In this document: one piece after another, positions 63,667 through 64,000 of the stretch | Layout: the number at the start of each line of letters is the position of its first letter | Position numbering within the stretch: the stretch's first letter is position 1 | Source of the DNA: Aquisalimonas lutea | Lineage (GTDB): Bacteria; Pseudomonadota; Gammaproteobacteria; Nitrococcales; Aquisalimonadaceae | Direction: 5' to 3' | DNA: 64,000 nucleotides | NCBI RefSeq assembly: GCF_030409225.1 | Contig: NZ_JAUFPK010000001.1 | Coordinates: forward strand, 926,191 to 990,190 | Position numbers and translations under genes: made by a program | The notes under the pieces: model-generated | What the model saw: the letters and a program-made list of their open reading frames with translations, nothing else | Told to the model about the DNA's origin: nothing | The model's database searches: none

Positions 63667-64000
63667 ATGACGGCGACGGTGCGCAAGATCATCCACGTGG
63701 ACATGGACGCCTTCTACGCGTCCGTGGAGCAGCGGGACGACCCCGCGCTGCGCGGGCTGCCGGTGCTGGTGGGCGGCTCGCCCCAGGGGCGGGGCGTCGT
63801 GGCGGCGGCGAGCTACGAGGCCCGCCGTTTCGGCATCCACTCCGCCATGCCCGCGGCCCGGGCGGTGCGCCTGTGCCCGGATGCCGTGTTCATGCGCCCG
63901 CGCTTCGAGGTCTATCGCGCCGTCTCCCGGGAGATCCGTGCCATCCTCGCCGAGTACACCGACCTGGTGGAGCCCCTGTCCCTGGACGAGGCCTACCTGG
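63667..64000 (+). CDS. dinB: DNA polymerase IV DinB, N-terminal part
   Basis: First 111 residues of a Y-family translesion polymerase, cut off by the right edge. The catalytic core is visible: [19 protein letters not shown] with the metal Asp, the [19 protein letters not shown] finger region, and SLDEAYL with the Asp-Glu pair at the very end. The ATG at 63667 follows TAGAAT by 7 bases with no ribosome-binding site, so a leaderless or weakly initiated message is possible. No LexA box was seen in the 71-base gap. Confidence 0.93.
   Translation, partial: MTATVRKIIHVDMDAFYASVEQRDDPALRGLPVLVGGSPQGRGVVAAASYEARRFGIHSAMPAARAVRLCPDAVFMRPRFEVYRAVSREIRAILAEYTDLVEPLSLDEAYL

Overview
The window is dense, GC-rich (roughly 68-70% by eye) gammaproteobacterial chromosome. 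The evidence for this is the gene order mrcA / pilMNOPQ-aroK-aroB, the rpsU-yqeY-dnaG-rpoD 'macromolecular synthesis' operon beside tsaD and plsY, and an fhuCDB-fhuF ferric-siderophore locus. The base composition, the acidic proteins and the mixture of families (TrpB2, a DUF3135-like protein, a TRAP carrier, an Irr-like Fur paralogue) fit a halophilic Ectothiorhodospiraceae-like organism. That family assignment is inference. No phage, insertion sequence, CRISPR array or rRNA was seen. One tRNA is present (Ile2, CAU).

Layout. 1-3.1 kb: fhuF and fhuCDB on the minus strand, each behind a sigma70-like promoter overlapped by a Fur-box-like sequence. 3.2-5.7 kb: an orphan MotA/ExbB-like plus OmpA/MotB-like pair with long coiled coils. 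5.8-11.7 kb: housekeeping and transport genes (hydrolase, UMF1-type MFS, short NAD kinase, EamA exporter, M42 peptidase, AhpD-like protein). 11.7-12.7 kb: two Fur-family regulators, a classical Fur and a cysteine-free Irr-like paralogue, with a perfect 6-1-6 palindrome between them. 12.9-20.1 kb: a tightly overlapping six-gene ABC importer operon. Its 840-aa binding protein has the SBP_bac_5 motifs in circularly permuted order, and its second permease carries a large extracytoplasmic insert. 20.1-23.0 kb: a diguanylate cyclase translationally coupled to a cysteine-free SUOX-fold periplasmic protein, then ferrochelatase. 23.2-31.4 kb: trpB2, an HDOD-GAF protein, a VOC dioxygenase, a PGPGW membrane protein and a TRAP transporter. 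31.5-34.8 kb: a patch of visibly lower GC with small membrane and stress-type genes ending at the tRNA.

34.8-41.2 kb: the information-processing block rpoD, dnaG, yqeY, rpsU, tsaD, plsY. 41.3-46.8 kb: folB-folK-methyltransferase, a REC-adenylyl cyclase, a CCA-adding enzyme whose HD motif is gone, and an NDUFA9-like protein. 46.9-58.9 kb: TauE, a small beta-barrel, dGTPase, aroB, aroK, the type IV pilus assembly operon pilMNOPQ and divergent PBP1a. 58.9-64 kb: a conserved hypothetical, citrate synthase, L31 type B with a clear promoter and terminator, a DUF3135-like protein, an FAD-linked oxidase and the start of DNA polymerase IV.

Themes: iron handling (Fhu, Fur, Irr-like, ferrochelatase) and envelope machinery (stator-like pair, pilus, PBP1a). 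The most unusual items are the permuted ABC binding protein with its modified permease, the orphan stator-like pair, and the DGC / Mo-ligand-free SUOX-fold pair. Start codons were chosen from Shine-Dalgarno spacing and overlaps. All functions are inferred from recognised families; no database search was run.
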